Assembly: GCA_003216275.1 (NCBI GenBank)
Contig: QCJC01000001.1
Location: 1-64,000 of the forward strand
Reading direction: 5' to 3'
DNA: 64,000 nt
From: Prochlorococcus sp. AG-402-P18
GTDB taxonomy: Bacteria; Cyanobacteriota; Cyanobacteriia; PCC-6307; Cyanobiaceae
The notes beneath the pieces were generated by a model. That model was not told the origin of the DNA, did no database searches, and saw only the letters and a program-made list of their open reading frames with translations. Position 1 is the stretch's first letter, and every line of letters starts with the position of its first letter. Positions 15,366-24,191 of this stretch are shown piece after piece. Made by a program: the position numbers and the translations under genes.

Positions 15366-16814
15366 ATGACCAATCTGAGTTTTTTGCTTAGATTCATAAT
15401 CCATTATGTAAAGCCGGTGCCAACTCGGAATGAGCTATGGATGAAGGTTCAGGAATTACTTCAAAAGAATTTAAGTAAGCCTTCATATGAGACATGGATA
15501 AGACCAGCTGAATTCTTTGATTTCAAGGATGGAAGCTTGACTTTGCTCGCTCCAAATAGTTTTTCAAGTGATTGGTTAAGAAAAAACTATTCTCAAACAA
15601 TTGAAGAATTTGCAACAGAGATATATGGCCATCCAGTAAAGGTCTTAATTAAAGTTAAAGAAGAATTTCAGTCAAACAAAAGCATCAAGAAAAAAAGTAT
15701 TTCAAATTTAGATCAAGTTAATTCAGTTTCAGATAGAGATACGAATGATAGACAGTCTATTCAATCTCCAAAAAAAAAGTTTTTACCTGGTTTAAACCTT
15801 AGATATGTATTTAATAGATTTGTTGTAGGACCTAATAGTCGAATGGCTCATGCTGCAGCTATGGCAGTAGCTGAAGCGCCTGGTCGAGAATTTAATCCGT
15901 TATTTATTTGTGGGGGAGTTGGATTAGGAAAAACTCATTTAATGCAATCTATTGGTCATTACAGATTGGAAATTGACCCGGAAGCAAAAGTTGCATATGT
16001 CTCCACTGAGACTTTCACAAACGACTTAATAGTTGCAATCAGAAAAGATGGTATGCAAGCTTTTAGGAACAGGTATAGGGAGGCTGATTTGATATTAGTT
16101 GATGATATTCAGTTTATTGAAGGTAAAGAATATACACAAGAAGAATTCTTCCATACTTTTAATGCTTTGCATGAAGCAGGAAGGCAAATTGTACTTACTA
16201 GTGATAGACCCCCTAGTCAAATACCTCGTTTACAAGAACGATTAATTTCAAGATTCTCAATGGGATTGATTGCAGATATCCAAGCACCTGATTTAGAAAC
16301 GAGAATGGCTATTTTACAAAAAAAAGCTGAGCATGAAAGAATGCGTTTACCAAGAGACTTAATTCAATTTATTGCTGGAAGATTCACTTCTAATATTAGA
16401 GAGTTAGAAGGAGCGTTTACCCGAGCTGTTGCCTTTGCTTCAATTACTGGGCTGCCTATGACAGTTGAGTCTGTCGCTCCTATGCTTGACCCGACTGGAC
16501 AAGGAGTAGAAGTTAAGCCTAAACAGGTCATGGAGAAAGTCGCTGAGGTATTTGGTGTTACTGAAGAAGAAATGCGTAGCGCAAGTAGACGTAGACCCGT
16601 AAGCCAGGCAAGACAAGTTGGTATGTATCTAATGCGTCATGGTACAGATCTAAGCCTTCCTCGTATTGGAGAATCTTTTGGGGGTAAAGATCACACAACA
16701 GTCATGTATGCAATTGAACAAATAGAAAAAAAACTATCTACTGAGCCTCAACTGGCTAGTCAAGTTCAAAAAGTAAAGGATCTTCTGCAAATCGACTCGC
16801 GAAAACGTCGTTGA
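15366..16814 (+). CDS. dnaA: Chromosomal replication initiator DnaA
   Basis: AAA+ ATPase that binds DnaA boxes and opens the origin. It has N-terminal domain I ([23 protein letters not shown]), a variable linker, an AAA+ module with Walker [10 protein letters not shown] (about 183-191) and Walker [10 protein letters not shown], and C-terminal domain IV with the DnaA signature ending [10 protein letters not shown]. The ATG at 15366 adds a hydrophobic 17-residue leader unlike the family. A GTG at 15417 (residue 18) would start [10 protein letters not shown] and looks more natural, so the true product is probably 465 residues. No DnaA-box cluster is visible nearby, and dnaN is not adjacent in this window. 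Confidence 0.95.
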   Translation: MTNLSFLLRFIIHYVKPVPTRNELWMKVQELLQKNLSKPSYETWIRPAEFFDFKDGSLTLLAPNSFSSDWLRKNYSQTIEEFATEIYGHPVKVLIKVKEEFQSNKSIKKKSISNLDQVNSVSDRDTNDRQSIQSPKKKFLPGLNLRYVFNRFVVGPNSRMAHAAAMAVAEAPGREFNPLFICGGVGLGKTHLMQSIGHYRLEIDPEAKVAYVSTETFTNDLIVAIRKDGMQAFRNRYREADLILVDDIQFIEGKEYTQEEFFHTFNALHEAGRQIVLTSDRPPSQIPRLQERLISRFSMGLIADIQAPDLETRMAILQKKAEHERMRLPRDLIQFIAGRFTSNIRELEGAFTRAVAFASITGLPMTVESVAPMLDPTGQGVEVKPKQVMEKVAEVFGVTEEEMRSASRRRPVSQARQVGMYLMRHGTDLSLPRIGESFGGKDHTTVMYAIEQIEKKLSTEPQLASQVQKVKDLLQIDSRKRR

Positions 16815-16849
16815 ATTCGAAATTTGGTAGTAGGAACAAATTTAAACAC

Positions 16850-18091
16850 TTATTGAAACTGTATAGGGTTTTGATCTAACCTATTTCTTGTAGGTATTTC
16901 AGATCCAATATCTCTACCATCAATACTTGCTGTTCGTTCAAGGGCTTGTCTAAATAATCTTGCAGATAATAAAGGCATATCTCTTGGAACTGAAATCCTA
17001 TCTCGGAGGTAGCGAAGTGCAGAGGCACTCCTCTTCTCTGGAGTGCATATATTTTTTGAAATCATAGAAGTTAAGGCAGCCCTAAGAGGTTGATCAAATA
17101 ATTGATTTTCCATTGGACTAACTGCAATGATTCTCTCTTTATGTTTAATAACTCTTGCTAAGGCAATTGATTCATATTGCTTTTTTGCTTGTTCATCTGA
17201 CTTCAACTCTGCTAATTCTAAACTTCCTAATCCTGTACCTATATCAATTTCTTGAGAAAATAATTTTTGGGTTGAATTTGAATAAGTAAAGCATCCTCCC
17301 ATTTGCGGAGGTAAATCATGAGCATGAGTATGAAAATCTCCTTGAGTACCTCTATATTCATCAAGTTGTTCAAGATTTTTAAGCCATATATTTATAGAAG
17401 GATGTTCCTCTCTTAATGAATATCCTTTGTAGTAAGCCAATGAGGCATTCATTCTCTCAATATATGAAATAAAAATAACATCTGCTGAACCAGGCTTTTC
17501 TCCATTTTCTGTTGAGATTGGTGTGAGCCATCCAGAAGTATTTTTTTGAAGTTCCTTTTCTAATTTGTTTGCAACATTTTTAAAATTATCTTTCTTTTTT
17601 TCTTCTTGGGCTTGGAAAAGAGAGTTGCGACATAACCAATTACACCATGATGAGAATAATTCTCTTTCAAGTCTCCTATTCTCTAAGACTTTCTGCTCAT
17701 TTAGTGATTGTCCCAAAGGACCATAGATTTCTTCTAATACAAATAGGATGTCATCGCTTTCTGTTATTACATGATTTTGAATTTCTATGGCAGGGAGCAT
17801 TCCTGTGGGAACTTTTTGTAGATACCACCTCTCTTTGTCTCCATAGCATCGCATAGTAATTTTTTTTATGCGGTAAGGAATTTTCTTAAGCTCTAACCAA
17901 AGCCAAACTTTTTGGCAATAAGGACACCAAGCATGGTTATCTCTGTAAAGAGTAACAACTGCATCGGACTCACTTTTATTAAATAGACGTAGTGAGGAAT
18001 ATGGATTGTTTAACCCGTTTATTTGATCAATAGGTTCAGCCGCATATATTGCTAATTCTTCCCAACTCATTGCATTTCTGGTTGGATTCAT
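16850..18091 (-). CDS. Glutathione S-transferase-like protein with CPYC motif
   Basis: 413-residue protein with a thioredoxin-fold GST N-terminal domain (about 44-125). VTLYRDNHAWCPYCQKVWLW contains a glutaredoxin-like CPYC pair (Cys56, Cys59), followed by VPTGMLPAIE (cis-proline) and the ITESDDI glutathione-binding segment. A helical GST C-terminal domain follows (about 130-260). The last ~130 residues are an extra arginine-rich helical region of unknown role, so it is about twice the size of an ordinary GST. It is divergently arranged with glutathione reductase, 32 bases apart, suggesting shared regulation. Thiol reductase or dehydroascorbate-reductase-like activity is possible. Confidence 0.8.
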   Translation of the reverse strand: MNPTRNAMSWEELAIYAAEPIDQINGLNNPYSSLRLFNKSESDAVVTLYRDNHAWCPYCQKVWLWLELKKIPYRIKKITMRCYGDKERWYLQKVPTGMLPAIEIQNHVITESDDILFVLEEIYGPLGQSLNEQKVLENRRLERELFSSWCNWLCRNSLFQAQEEKKKDNFKNVANKLEKELQKNTSGWLTPISTENGEKPGSADVIFISYIERMNASLAYYKGYSLREEHPSINIWLKNLEQLDEYRGTQGDFHTHAHDLPPQMGGCFTYSNSTQKLFSQEIDIGTGLGSLELAELKSDEQAKKQYESIALARVIKHKERIIAVSPMENQLFDQPLRAALTSMISKNICTPEKRSASALRYLRDRISVPRDMPLLSARLFRQALERTASIDGRDIGSEIPTRNRLDQNPIQFQ

Positions 18092-18123
18092 TTATTTCAA
18101 CGAGAATAAGGAAATAATACTAG

Positions 18124-19494
18124 GTGACAAAATTGACAAGGTCTTTTGATTTAATTGTTCTTGGTGCAGGATCAGGTGGATTGGCTGCTGCTAAGAAAGC
18201 TGCTAGTTATGGAGCATCTGTAGCGATCATAGAGGGTGATCTTGTTGGAGGAACATGTGTAATAAGAGGTTGTGTTCCTAAAAAATTATTAGTGTGTGGA
18301 TCTTCTTTGTTGGAAACTATCTCATGTGCTCCATCTTATGGTTTTGATTTTGATAATTTGAAGATTAAATCAGATGTTTTATTAGCGAATGTTCGGAAGG
18401 AAGTACAAAGACTGAATGAATTACATGAAACTTTTTTAAGCAAAGCTAATGTTGAGCTTGTGAAAGGTTGGGGTGAGTTCAAAAATCCAAATATTGTCGT
18501 AACAAAAAACCGAAAAAATGGAGAGATAACAAATGAACTTTATGGTGAGAAAATTCTTATCGCAGTGGGAGGAAGACCCAAAAAACCAAATATTCAAGGA
18601 GCATCTTTAGGTTGGACAAGTGATGATATGTTTCTTCTTAAAAACTTTCCGGATGAAATCACAATTGTTGGTGCCGGCTATATTGCCTGCGAGTTTGCAT
18701 GCATATTGCAGGGATTAGGAGTAAAAGTTACTCAATTAGTAAGAGGTGAACGTCTCTTAAGAGGATTTGATTTTCAACTTTCTTTGGCATTAGCTGAGGC
18801 AATGAAAAGTAAAGGTATCAACTTAAGATTTGGTGAGAATGTTTCTTCAATAGAGGGAATCATTGGATCGTTAATTATTAAGACAAGTAGAGGTACGGAG
18901 TTCAATTCAAATGGCTTGCTTTTTGCTACTGGTAGAGAGCCATATTTAGAGGGATTGAAGTTAGAGAAATCGGGCGTAAGCATTATTGATAATAAAATTA
19001 AAGTTGATAGTGAGAGTAAAACTAATATTTCTAATATTTTTGCCATTGGAGATGTAACTAATAGGATTAACTTAACTCCTGTAGCAATTGATGAGGGTAG
19101 AAGCTTTGCTGATAGAAATTATGGCGAATCGAATCGTAAGGTAAATTATGATTTGGTTCCCTATGCTGTATTTAGTCAACCTGAAATAGCTTCTGTAGGT
19201 ATGACAGAAGAAAAAGCTATCCAATCGATTGGGAAAGATAATATTAAGGTATATAAATCAATATTCAGACCTTTATCTAAATCAATCCCTAAGAAAGGCT
19301 CAAAATGTATTTTAAAGCTAATAGTAGATAAAAATAATAATAAAGTTTTGGGTTGTCATATGATTGGGGATAATGCCTCTGAAATTATTCAAATGGCATC
19401 AATCTCTCTAATGCTTGGGGCTACAAAGTTTGATTTTGATAATACAATGGCTTTGCATCCTACAATCGCTGAGGAATTTGTAACCATGAGATAG
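18124..19494 (+). CDS. gor: Glutathione reductase (NADPH)
   Basis: FAD-dependent disulfide reductase that regenerates GSH from GSSG. It has 456 residues. Seen are the N-terminal FAD dinucleotide motif LIVLGAGSGGLAAA, the redox-active disulfide in GGTCVIRGCVPKK (Cys45, Cys50), the second dinucleotide motif TIVGAGYIACEFA for NADPH, FAIGDVTNRINLTPVA, and the C-terminal catalytic ALHPTIAEEF. The start is GTG at 18124-18126. It is divergent from the GST-like gene and convergent with the antiporter, whose end is only 15 bases away. Confidence 0.94.
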   Translation: MTKLTRSFDLIVLGAGSGGLAAAKKAASYGASVAIIEGDLVGGTCVIRGCVPKKLLVCGSSLLETISCAPSYGFDFDNLKIKSDVLLANVRKEVQRLNELHETFLSKANVELVKGWGEFKNPNIVVTKNRKNGEITNELYGEKILIAVGGRPKKPNIQGASLGWTSDDMFLLKNFPDEITIVGAGYIACEFACILQGLGVKVTQLVRGERLLRGFDFQLSLALAEAMKSKGINLRFGENVSSIEGIIGSLIIKTSRGTEFNSNGLLFATGREPYLEGLKLEKSGVSIIDNKIKVDSESKTNISNIFAIGDVTNRINLTPVAIDEGRSFADRNYGESNRKVNYDLVPYAVFSQPEIASVGMTEEKAIQSIGKDNIKVYKSIFRPLSKSIPKKGSKCILKLIVDKNNNKVLGCHMIGDNASEIIQMASISLMLGATKFDFDNTMALHPTIAEEFVTMR

Positions 19495-19509
19495 TTTATT
19501 GGATTGTTA

Positions 19510-20604
19510 TTAGTTGTTAGAGCTTTTTCTTAGTCTTAGCCAATAAATAATTGTCTTATATATAATTATTAACGTGGATAATGTTATTAATAAAAAGACT
19601 ACTTCTTTGAATACTGAATGAAGGGAAGGAAGGGTTAAAGGAATTATCTTGTCTGCAAGATAAAGTAAATATAATCCTAACAGAACTCCACCTTCACCTC
19701 TACTTATTATTCCTTTAGTCCAGAAAATAGGCATACAAGCAAGCGTGGTGACTACCATAATAGGAATATCCTTTGTTATTAGTAAATTCTCAACAACTAA
19801 ACCATTACTCCCTGACAAGAGGGAACAACTACCTAAAACTAGTAACTGATTTAATAAACAACTTCCTATTACATTGCCTATTGCTAAATCAGTTTGACCA
19901 CGAATAGCTGCAACTAATGAAGTAATCAACTCAGGTAAGGAGGTTCCTAGCGAAACTATTGTTAACCCAATAATTGCTTCGCTTATTCCAAGTAATCCTG
20001 CAATTGAAGATGCGCCTTGGACTAATAGTTGTGAACCGAAAGTCAGTAAGAAAATACCACCGACTAATTTTATGCTTGCATTTAATAAGCTTGTTGAGTC
20101 TTTTTCTAGATTGATTGCAGGCTCTGCTTCTTGCGTCCTTTGAGGTTCCTCTCTAGCTGTACGTATCTCCCAAGTGGTATTAATAATCAATGCAACGATC
20201 AAAGCTAATCCAAATTGCCAAGTTATTAATCCTGAAGATGCCATTCCCCAAACAGCAGCTGATACGCCTAAGAGAAGGGGAATATCTCTTCTTACAAGAC
20301 GACTTTCGACTTTTAAAGGTTGCAATACAGCGCTAGCGCCAAGAACCACCATGACATTAAAAATATTACTACCGACAATATTGCTCAATGCAAGACTGTC
20401 TGACCCCGCAAGAGAGGAATTTATACTCACAAATAATTCAGGAGCACTTGTGCCAAGAGAAACTACTGTTAAGCCAATTACAAGTTGAGGGATACCAAGG
20501 ATTAGAGCTAGAGCAACAGAGCCTTGAATAAAGAACTCTCCACCACTAAAAAGTAAAAGTATTCCAACGATAAGCTGAATAACTGATAATAAAAACGAAG
20601 GCAT
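19510..20604 (-). CDS. Ca2+/Na+ antiporter family membrane protein (CaCA, YrbG-like)
   Basis: Inner-membrane cation/proton or sodium exchanger of 364 residues with about ten transmembrane helices. The two inverted alpha-repeats are clear: GLTVVSLGTSAPELFVS with NIVGSNIFNVMVVLG in the first half, and GLTIVSLGTSLPELITS with NVIGSCLLNQLLVLG in the second. The acidic ion-binding glutamates (SAPEL, SLPEL) are both present. The second GS-N motif is altered to GSCLLN, which may shift ion preference. The ion transported (Ca2+ or K+-dependent Na+) is not readable from sequence. Confidence 0.88.
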   Translation of the reverse strand: MPSFLLSVIQLIVGILLLFSGGEFFIQGSVALALILGIPQLVIGLTVVSLGTSAPELFVSINSSLAGSDSLALSNIVGSNIFNVMVVLGASAVLQPLKVESRLVRRDIPLLLGVSAAVWGMASSGLITWQFGLALIVALIINTTWEIRTAREEPQRTQEAEPAINLEKDSTSLLNASIKLVGGIFLLTFGSQLLVQGASSIAGLLGISEAIIGLTIVSLGTSLPELITSLVAAIRGQTDLAIGNVIGSCLLNQLLVLGSCSLLSGSNGLVVENLLITKDIPIMVVTTLACMPIFWTKGIISRGEGGVLLGLYLLYLADKIIPLTLPSLHSVFKEVVFLLITLSTLIIIYKTIIYWLRLRKSSNN

Positions 20605-20750
20605 AATTGACAGATTTATTGAGAGCTAAACAGTGAATTAATTTATAGTGTTTTATTTGTTATTATCTTGATATCTTAGTCCTTAGATAGATACTTAAAG
20701 ACTTATAGATTAATTCTGCTTAAGATAGTCATTGAAAGAACTTCCTTCCT

Positions 20751-21815
20751 GTGATTAGTGCTGTTAATCAAATTTCATTATTGAAGCCGGACGATTGGCA
20801 TTTGCATTTGAGAGATGGGAAGATCTTAAAGGGGGTTTTGAGTTATAGCACTGATGTATTCTCTAGAGCTATAATAATGCCTAATCTTGATCCACCAATA
20901 ACAACATTAAGCCGTGCGAAAGGATATAAAGAAAGAATTGTTCAGTCGATTCCAAAAGGTGTCTCTTTTACTCCATTGATGACAGCTTATTTGACAGACG
21001 AGATGTCTTCTGATGTTTTAGAAATAGGATTTAAAGAGGGCATATTCTATGGGGCAAAACTTTATCCAGTTAATGTGACTACTAACTCTTCGTATGGTGT
21101 TACTGATCTAAATAAAATTGACAACATATTCGAGACGATGGAAAGAATCGGTATGCCATTGCTGATCCATGGAGAAGTTAGTGATGCAAATGTTGATGTT
21201 TTTGATAGAGAGGCTGTGTTTATAGAGCGTCATCTAGACCCTTTGCTGCGAAGATTTCCTTCCCTAAAAGTTGTTTTAGAGCACATTACAACTATAGATG
21301 CAATTGATTTTGTAGAGAATAGTAAAGCCACTCTTGCAGCTACAATTACACCGCATCATTTACATATCAATCGAAATGCAATGTTCCTTGGTGGATTACG
21401 CAGTGATTTTTATTGTTTACCTACTGCAAAACGTGAGACACATCGAATTGCTTTAAGGAAAGCTGCTACTAGTGGGAAACCATGCTTTTTTCTTGGAACT
21501 GATTCAGCTCCACACACTCGCCAATTCAAGGAAAGCTCATGTGGATGTGCAGGTATCTTTAATGCTCCTTTTGCGTTAGAAAGTTACTTAAAAGTTTTTG
21601 AAGAAGAGAAGGCTTTAGATAGATTTGAAGCTTTTGCTAGCAAAAATGGACCAAACTTTTACGGGCTACCAATAAATGATGAGTATATTACTTTAGTTAA
21701 AAAAGACATTGAAGTACCACAAATCTTAGATGTTGGATTGGAAGGCGATCCTAGTGATTTTGTAAAGCCATTTCATTCAGGTGAAATTCTGGAGTGGTCG
21801 GTAGTGAGAGATTAG
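20751..21815 (+). CDS. pyrC: Dihydroorotase
   Basis: Third step of pyrimidine synthesis, cyclising carbamoyl-aspartate to dihydroorotate. It has 354 residues, class II (E. coli PyrC-like). The zinc site is evident: His17 and His19 in DDWHLHLRDG, the carbamylated lysine in YGAKLYPV (Lys103), LLIHGEV, VLEHITT, and the catalytic aspartate in GTDSAPHTR. The start is GTG at 20751-20753. Two substrate-binding loops (ATITPHHL and the SCGCAGIFNAP region) are present. The gene stands alone between the antiporter and tRNA-Leu. Confidence 0.95.
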   Translation: MISAVNQISLLKPDDWHLHLRDGKILKGVLSYSTDVFSRAIIMPNLDPPITTLSRAKGYKERIVQSIPKGVSFTPLMTAYLTDEMSSDVLEIGFKEGIFYGAKLYPVNVTTNSSYGVTDLNKIDNIFETMERIGMPLLIHGEVSDANVDVFDREAVFIERHLDPLLRRFPSLKVVLEHITTIDAIDFVENSKATLAATITPHHLHINRNAMFLGGLRSDFYCLPTAKRETHRIALRKAATSGKPCFFLGTDSAPHTRQFKESSCGCAGIFNAPFALESYLKVFEEEKALDRFEAFASKNGPNFYGLPINDEYITLVKKDIEVPQILDVGLEGDPSDFVKPFHSGEILEWSVVRD

Positions 21816-21957
21816 TTGGATTGGAAAAAAATTTTTGCAAGAATTATTTAACTCTCGATAATTTAAAGAGTACTGATTCAAGCACATACGTTTACGCTAC
21901 TATGTATATGGCCTAAGCTTTAATTTAATAGATAAAGAAAATTCACTGCTATCACAG

Positions 21958-22043
21958 GGGAGTGTGGCGGAATTGGTAGACGCACCAGACTTAAAATCTG
22001 TTGGCCGCTTTTGGCCGTGGGGGTTCAAGTCCCCCCATTCCCA
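21958..22043 (+). tRNA. tRNA-Leu(UAA)
   Basis: 86-base class II tRNA. The acceptor stem pairs GGGAGTG (21958-21964) with CATTCCC (22036-22042), with discriminator A at 22043. The anticodon loop CTTAAAA contains anticodon TAA. A long variable arm (TTGGCCGCTTTTGGCCGTG) and the T-arm GGGGGTTCAAGTCCCCC are present. The 3' CCA is not encoded. There is no group I intron in the anticodon loop, although this tRNA is the classical intron site in many other cyanobacteria. The 3' end touches the start of ndhL. Confidence 0.97.
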
Positions 22044-22045
22044 TG

Positions 22046-22315
22046 ATGTTTTGTTTTTCTAAAGTGTGGTTGCTTGCTTTAGGGCTGACAGCTTCTGTTA
22101 GTCCCTTAGTTACTCTTTCTGCCTTTTTGATTTTAGGAATTATTTATTTATTGATTGTTCCTTTGGCTCTCTTCTATTGGATGAATAATAGATGGAATAT
22201 TATGGGAAAGTTTGAAAGACTATTTATTTATGGACTTGTTTTTTTATTTTTTCCTGGACTTATTTTGTTTGCACCGTTTTTAAATTTAAGAATGAATGGG
22301 CAAAAGGAGTCTTAA
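22046..22315 (+). CDS. ndhL: NAD(P)H-quinone oxidoreductase subunit L (NdhL)
   Basis: Small membrane subunit of cyanobacterial NDH-1, needed for CO2 uptake and cyclic electron flow. I identify it from [20 protein letters not shown] and the following [19 protein letters not shown], which are typical of NdhL, plus two transmembrane helices. The start is unclear. Two ATGs (22043 and 22046) sit directly on the 3' end of tRNA-Leu, with no room for a ribosome binding site outside the tRNA. A GTG at 22064 would give 83 residues, nearer the family length. It precedes the DUF3007 gene and trpA, a conserved neighbourhood. Confidence 0.88.
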   Translation: MFCFSKVWLLALGLTASVSPLVTLSAFLILGIIYLLIVPLALFYWMNNRWNIMGKFERLFIYGLVFLFFPGLILFAPFLNLRMNGQKES

Positions 22316-22318
22316 ATT

Positions 22319-22651
22319 TTGACAAGAGCAAAGGTTTTTCAAATAGGGCTAATAGTTTTTGCTTTAGGTGGGTTTGGATATGAATTATTTCAATTACTTG
22401 GATTTGAATCTGTTTCAGCGGGTATCGCAACTCAGTCAATTTTGATTTTAATTATTTTGGTTTGGACAGCCTCTTACTTATTCAGAGTCTTTACAGGGAA
22501 TATGACTTTTATGGAACAACGCAAACGATATAGAGAGGCTTATGAACGATTGACTGATAAAAAAATCTTGGAAAAGTTGGAGTCCATGACAGAAGAAGAA
22601 AAAATTGAATTAATCAAAGCAGTTGAGGAAGAGAGTGATCAACAGATTTAA
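22319..22651 (+). CDS. DUF3007 family membrane protein
   Basis: 110-residue protein with two predicted transmembrane helices (about residues 7-25 and 38-58) followed by a cytoplasmic, charged helical tail (FMEQRKRYREAYERLTDKKILEKLESM). I recognise the cyanobacterial DUF3007 family found between ndhL and trpA. Its function is unknown; the linkage to ndhL hints at NDH-1. The start is TTG at 22319-22321 with AGGAG about 10 bases upstream at the end of ndhL. The stop of ndhL is 3 bases away, so the genes are co-transcribed. Confidence 0.82.
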   Translation: MTRAKVFQIGLIVFALGGFGYELFQLLGFESVSAGIATQSILILIILVWTASYLFRVFTGNMTFMEQRKRYREAYERLTDKKILEKLESMTEEEKIELIKAVEEESDQQI

Positions 22652-22699
22652 GTTTTAAGTTACTAAGTTTCTACTTTTTTCTACCTTTAGGTATAAAAA

Positions 22700-23536
22700 A
22701 TGATAAAAAAGAGAGATACCCAGGATGAAGAACCTTTGAAAAGTACAAATATCGGTAAATCTTTTTCCAAAATTAAAAAGGATAAAAGAATTGCATTAAT
22801 GCCATTTGTGATGGCTGGTGATCCTGATTTGGAAACTACAGCGAAAATCTTGTTGCAACTTCAAGAAAATGGAGCAGATATGATAGAGCTTGGGATTCCT
22901 TACAGCGATCCTTTGGCTGATGGACCTATTATTCAGTTAGCTGCTTCGCGAGCTCTTTCATCGGGAACATCTCCAGAAAAGGTTTTTAAAATGTTGTCTG
23001 AATTAAGAAATGATTTATTTGTACCCATAATTTTATTTACTTATTGCAATCCTCTTCTTAATGCAGGATTAGAAGAGTTTTGTTTGGAAGCTTCTAAAGT
23101 AGGTGTGTCAGGTCTAGTTGTACCTGATCTTCCTTTGGAGGAAGCAGAAAAATTATCAAAAATTGCAGAATCAAAAGATATTGATTTGATCTTGTTAGTT
23201 GCACCTACTACGCCAATGGATCGCATGAGAAAAATTGCTGAAACTTCTAATGGGTTTACTTATCTAGTTAGTGTTACTGGAGTAACGGGTGAAAGGTCTT
23301 CACTAGAGGATAATGTTGAGAATCTGGTTAGACAACTAAAGTCTTCTTCCTCTAGTCCTGTCGCTGTAGGTTTTGGAATTTCCGATGCTAAACATATTCA
23401 AGAAGTACGAAGATGGGGCGCTGATGGAGCAATTGTTGGGAGTGCTTTAGTTAAAAGAATAGCTAATGCAACTTACAGCAAGAAAGTTGAAGAGGCCGCC
23501 TCTTTTTGTAGAGAACTACGCATTGCAACTGATTAG
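22700..23536 (+). CDS. trpA: Tryptophan synthase alpha subunit
   Basis: Cleaves indole-3-glycerol phosphate to indole and glyceraldehyde-3-phosphate, passing indole to TrpB. It has 278 residues with an N-terminal lysine-rich extension of about 20. The TIM barrel shows [10 protein letters not shown], the catalytic pair Glu63 ([10 protein letters not shown]) and Asp74 ([10 protein letters not shown]), and the phosphate-binding loops [20 protein letters not shown] and GAIVGSALV. trpB is not in this window. It appears to be the last gene of the ndhL-DUF3007-trpA run and is followed by a 385-base AT-rich spacer. Confidence 0.95.
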   Translation: MIKKRDTQDEEPLKSTNIGKSFSKIKKDKRIALMPFVMAGDPDLETTAKILLQLQENGADMIELGIPYSDPLADGPIIQLAASRALSSGTSPEKVFKMLSELRNDLFVPIILFTYCNPLLNAGLEEFCLEASKVGVSGLVVPDLPLEEAEKLSKIAESKDIDLILLVAPTTPMDRMRKIAETSNGFTYLVSVTGVTGERSSLEDNVENLVRQLKSSSSSPVAVGFGISDAKHIQEVRRWGADGAIVGSALVKRIANATYSKKVEEAASFCRELRIATD

Positions 23537-23921
23537 TATTTTCTGTTTTAATATTATACATTTACCTTAAATACTTTATAGCTTAATTTTAAGCATGCAA
23601 AAAATTCTATAGTTAATAGTTCTCTATAAAATCAACTTTTGATTTAGGAGAAGCTCTATAAACTATAAACTATTTATAGCACTTTTACTTCTAGATTGTC
23701 TATTAAAAACTTTAGAATTTAGTTCCCTTATCGATTTCTCTTGATTTGTCTTCTTTCTCAAGATTAATTGGCTTGCTGAAGAAGTTCTTTACCTTTGATA
23801 GGATATTATTGAAAATTGCTTAGGATATATAAAAATTAAACTTATTTAAAAAATTAGCAATTGTTATAGTGATTATACTATTATTAAAGTGGAAAATTTA
23901 TTGATAATTTAAATCGAAATT
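23537..23921. other. AT-rich intergenic region between trpA and the YciI-like gene
   Basis: No gene with a standard start was found. Short AT-rich repeats around 23620-23690 (CTATAAACTATAAACTATTTATAG) could form weak stems. On the minus strand, 23712-23819 is a 35-codon open frame without an ATG/GTG/TTG start and with strikingly protein-like codons (ends EIDKGTKF). It is treated separately as a finding. I see no rRNA, tRNA or terminator with a clear G/C stem. Confidence 0.6.
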
Positions 23922-24191
23922 ATGGAAAAATTTATCCTTTGGGGTTCTTATTGTGAAGATGTTCTTGAAAAGAGAACTCCTTTTCGCGAGGAGCATCTTA
24001 AAAGACTTTCTGAACTCAAAGCTAAAGGCATAATAGTAACTTTAGGCCCAACAAAATGTAATAAGTTTGTTTTTGGTATCTTTAATGGCGTCGATATTGA
24101 ATATATAAGATCTCTTGTTAAAGAAGATATCTATTGGAAGGAAAGAATATGGACTTCGTTTGAAGTTTACTCTTGGACCCAGGCTTTTTGA
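23922..24191 (+). CDS. YciI-like protein
   Basis: 89-residue protein of the YciI-like (dimeric alpha+beta ferredoxin-like) family. Features are MEKFILWGSYCEDVLEKRTPFREEHLKRL, with the R-x-x-H element on the first helix that typically holds the conserved histidine of the family, then IIVTLGPT and KEDIYWKERIWTSFEVYSW. The biochemical role of YciI proteins is mostly undefined, with enzymes acting on small ring compounds known in a few cases. Its 3' end overlaps the convergent cytochrome gene by 25 bases. Confidence 0.75.
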   Translation: MEKFILWGSYCEDVLEKRTPFREEHLKRLSELKAKGIIVTLGPTKCNKFVFGIFNGVDIEYIRSLVKEDIYWKERIWTSFEVYSWTQAF

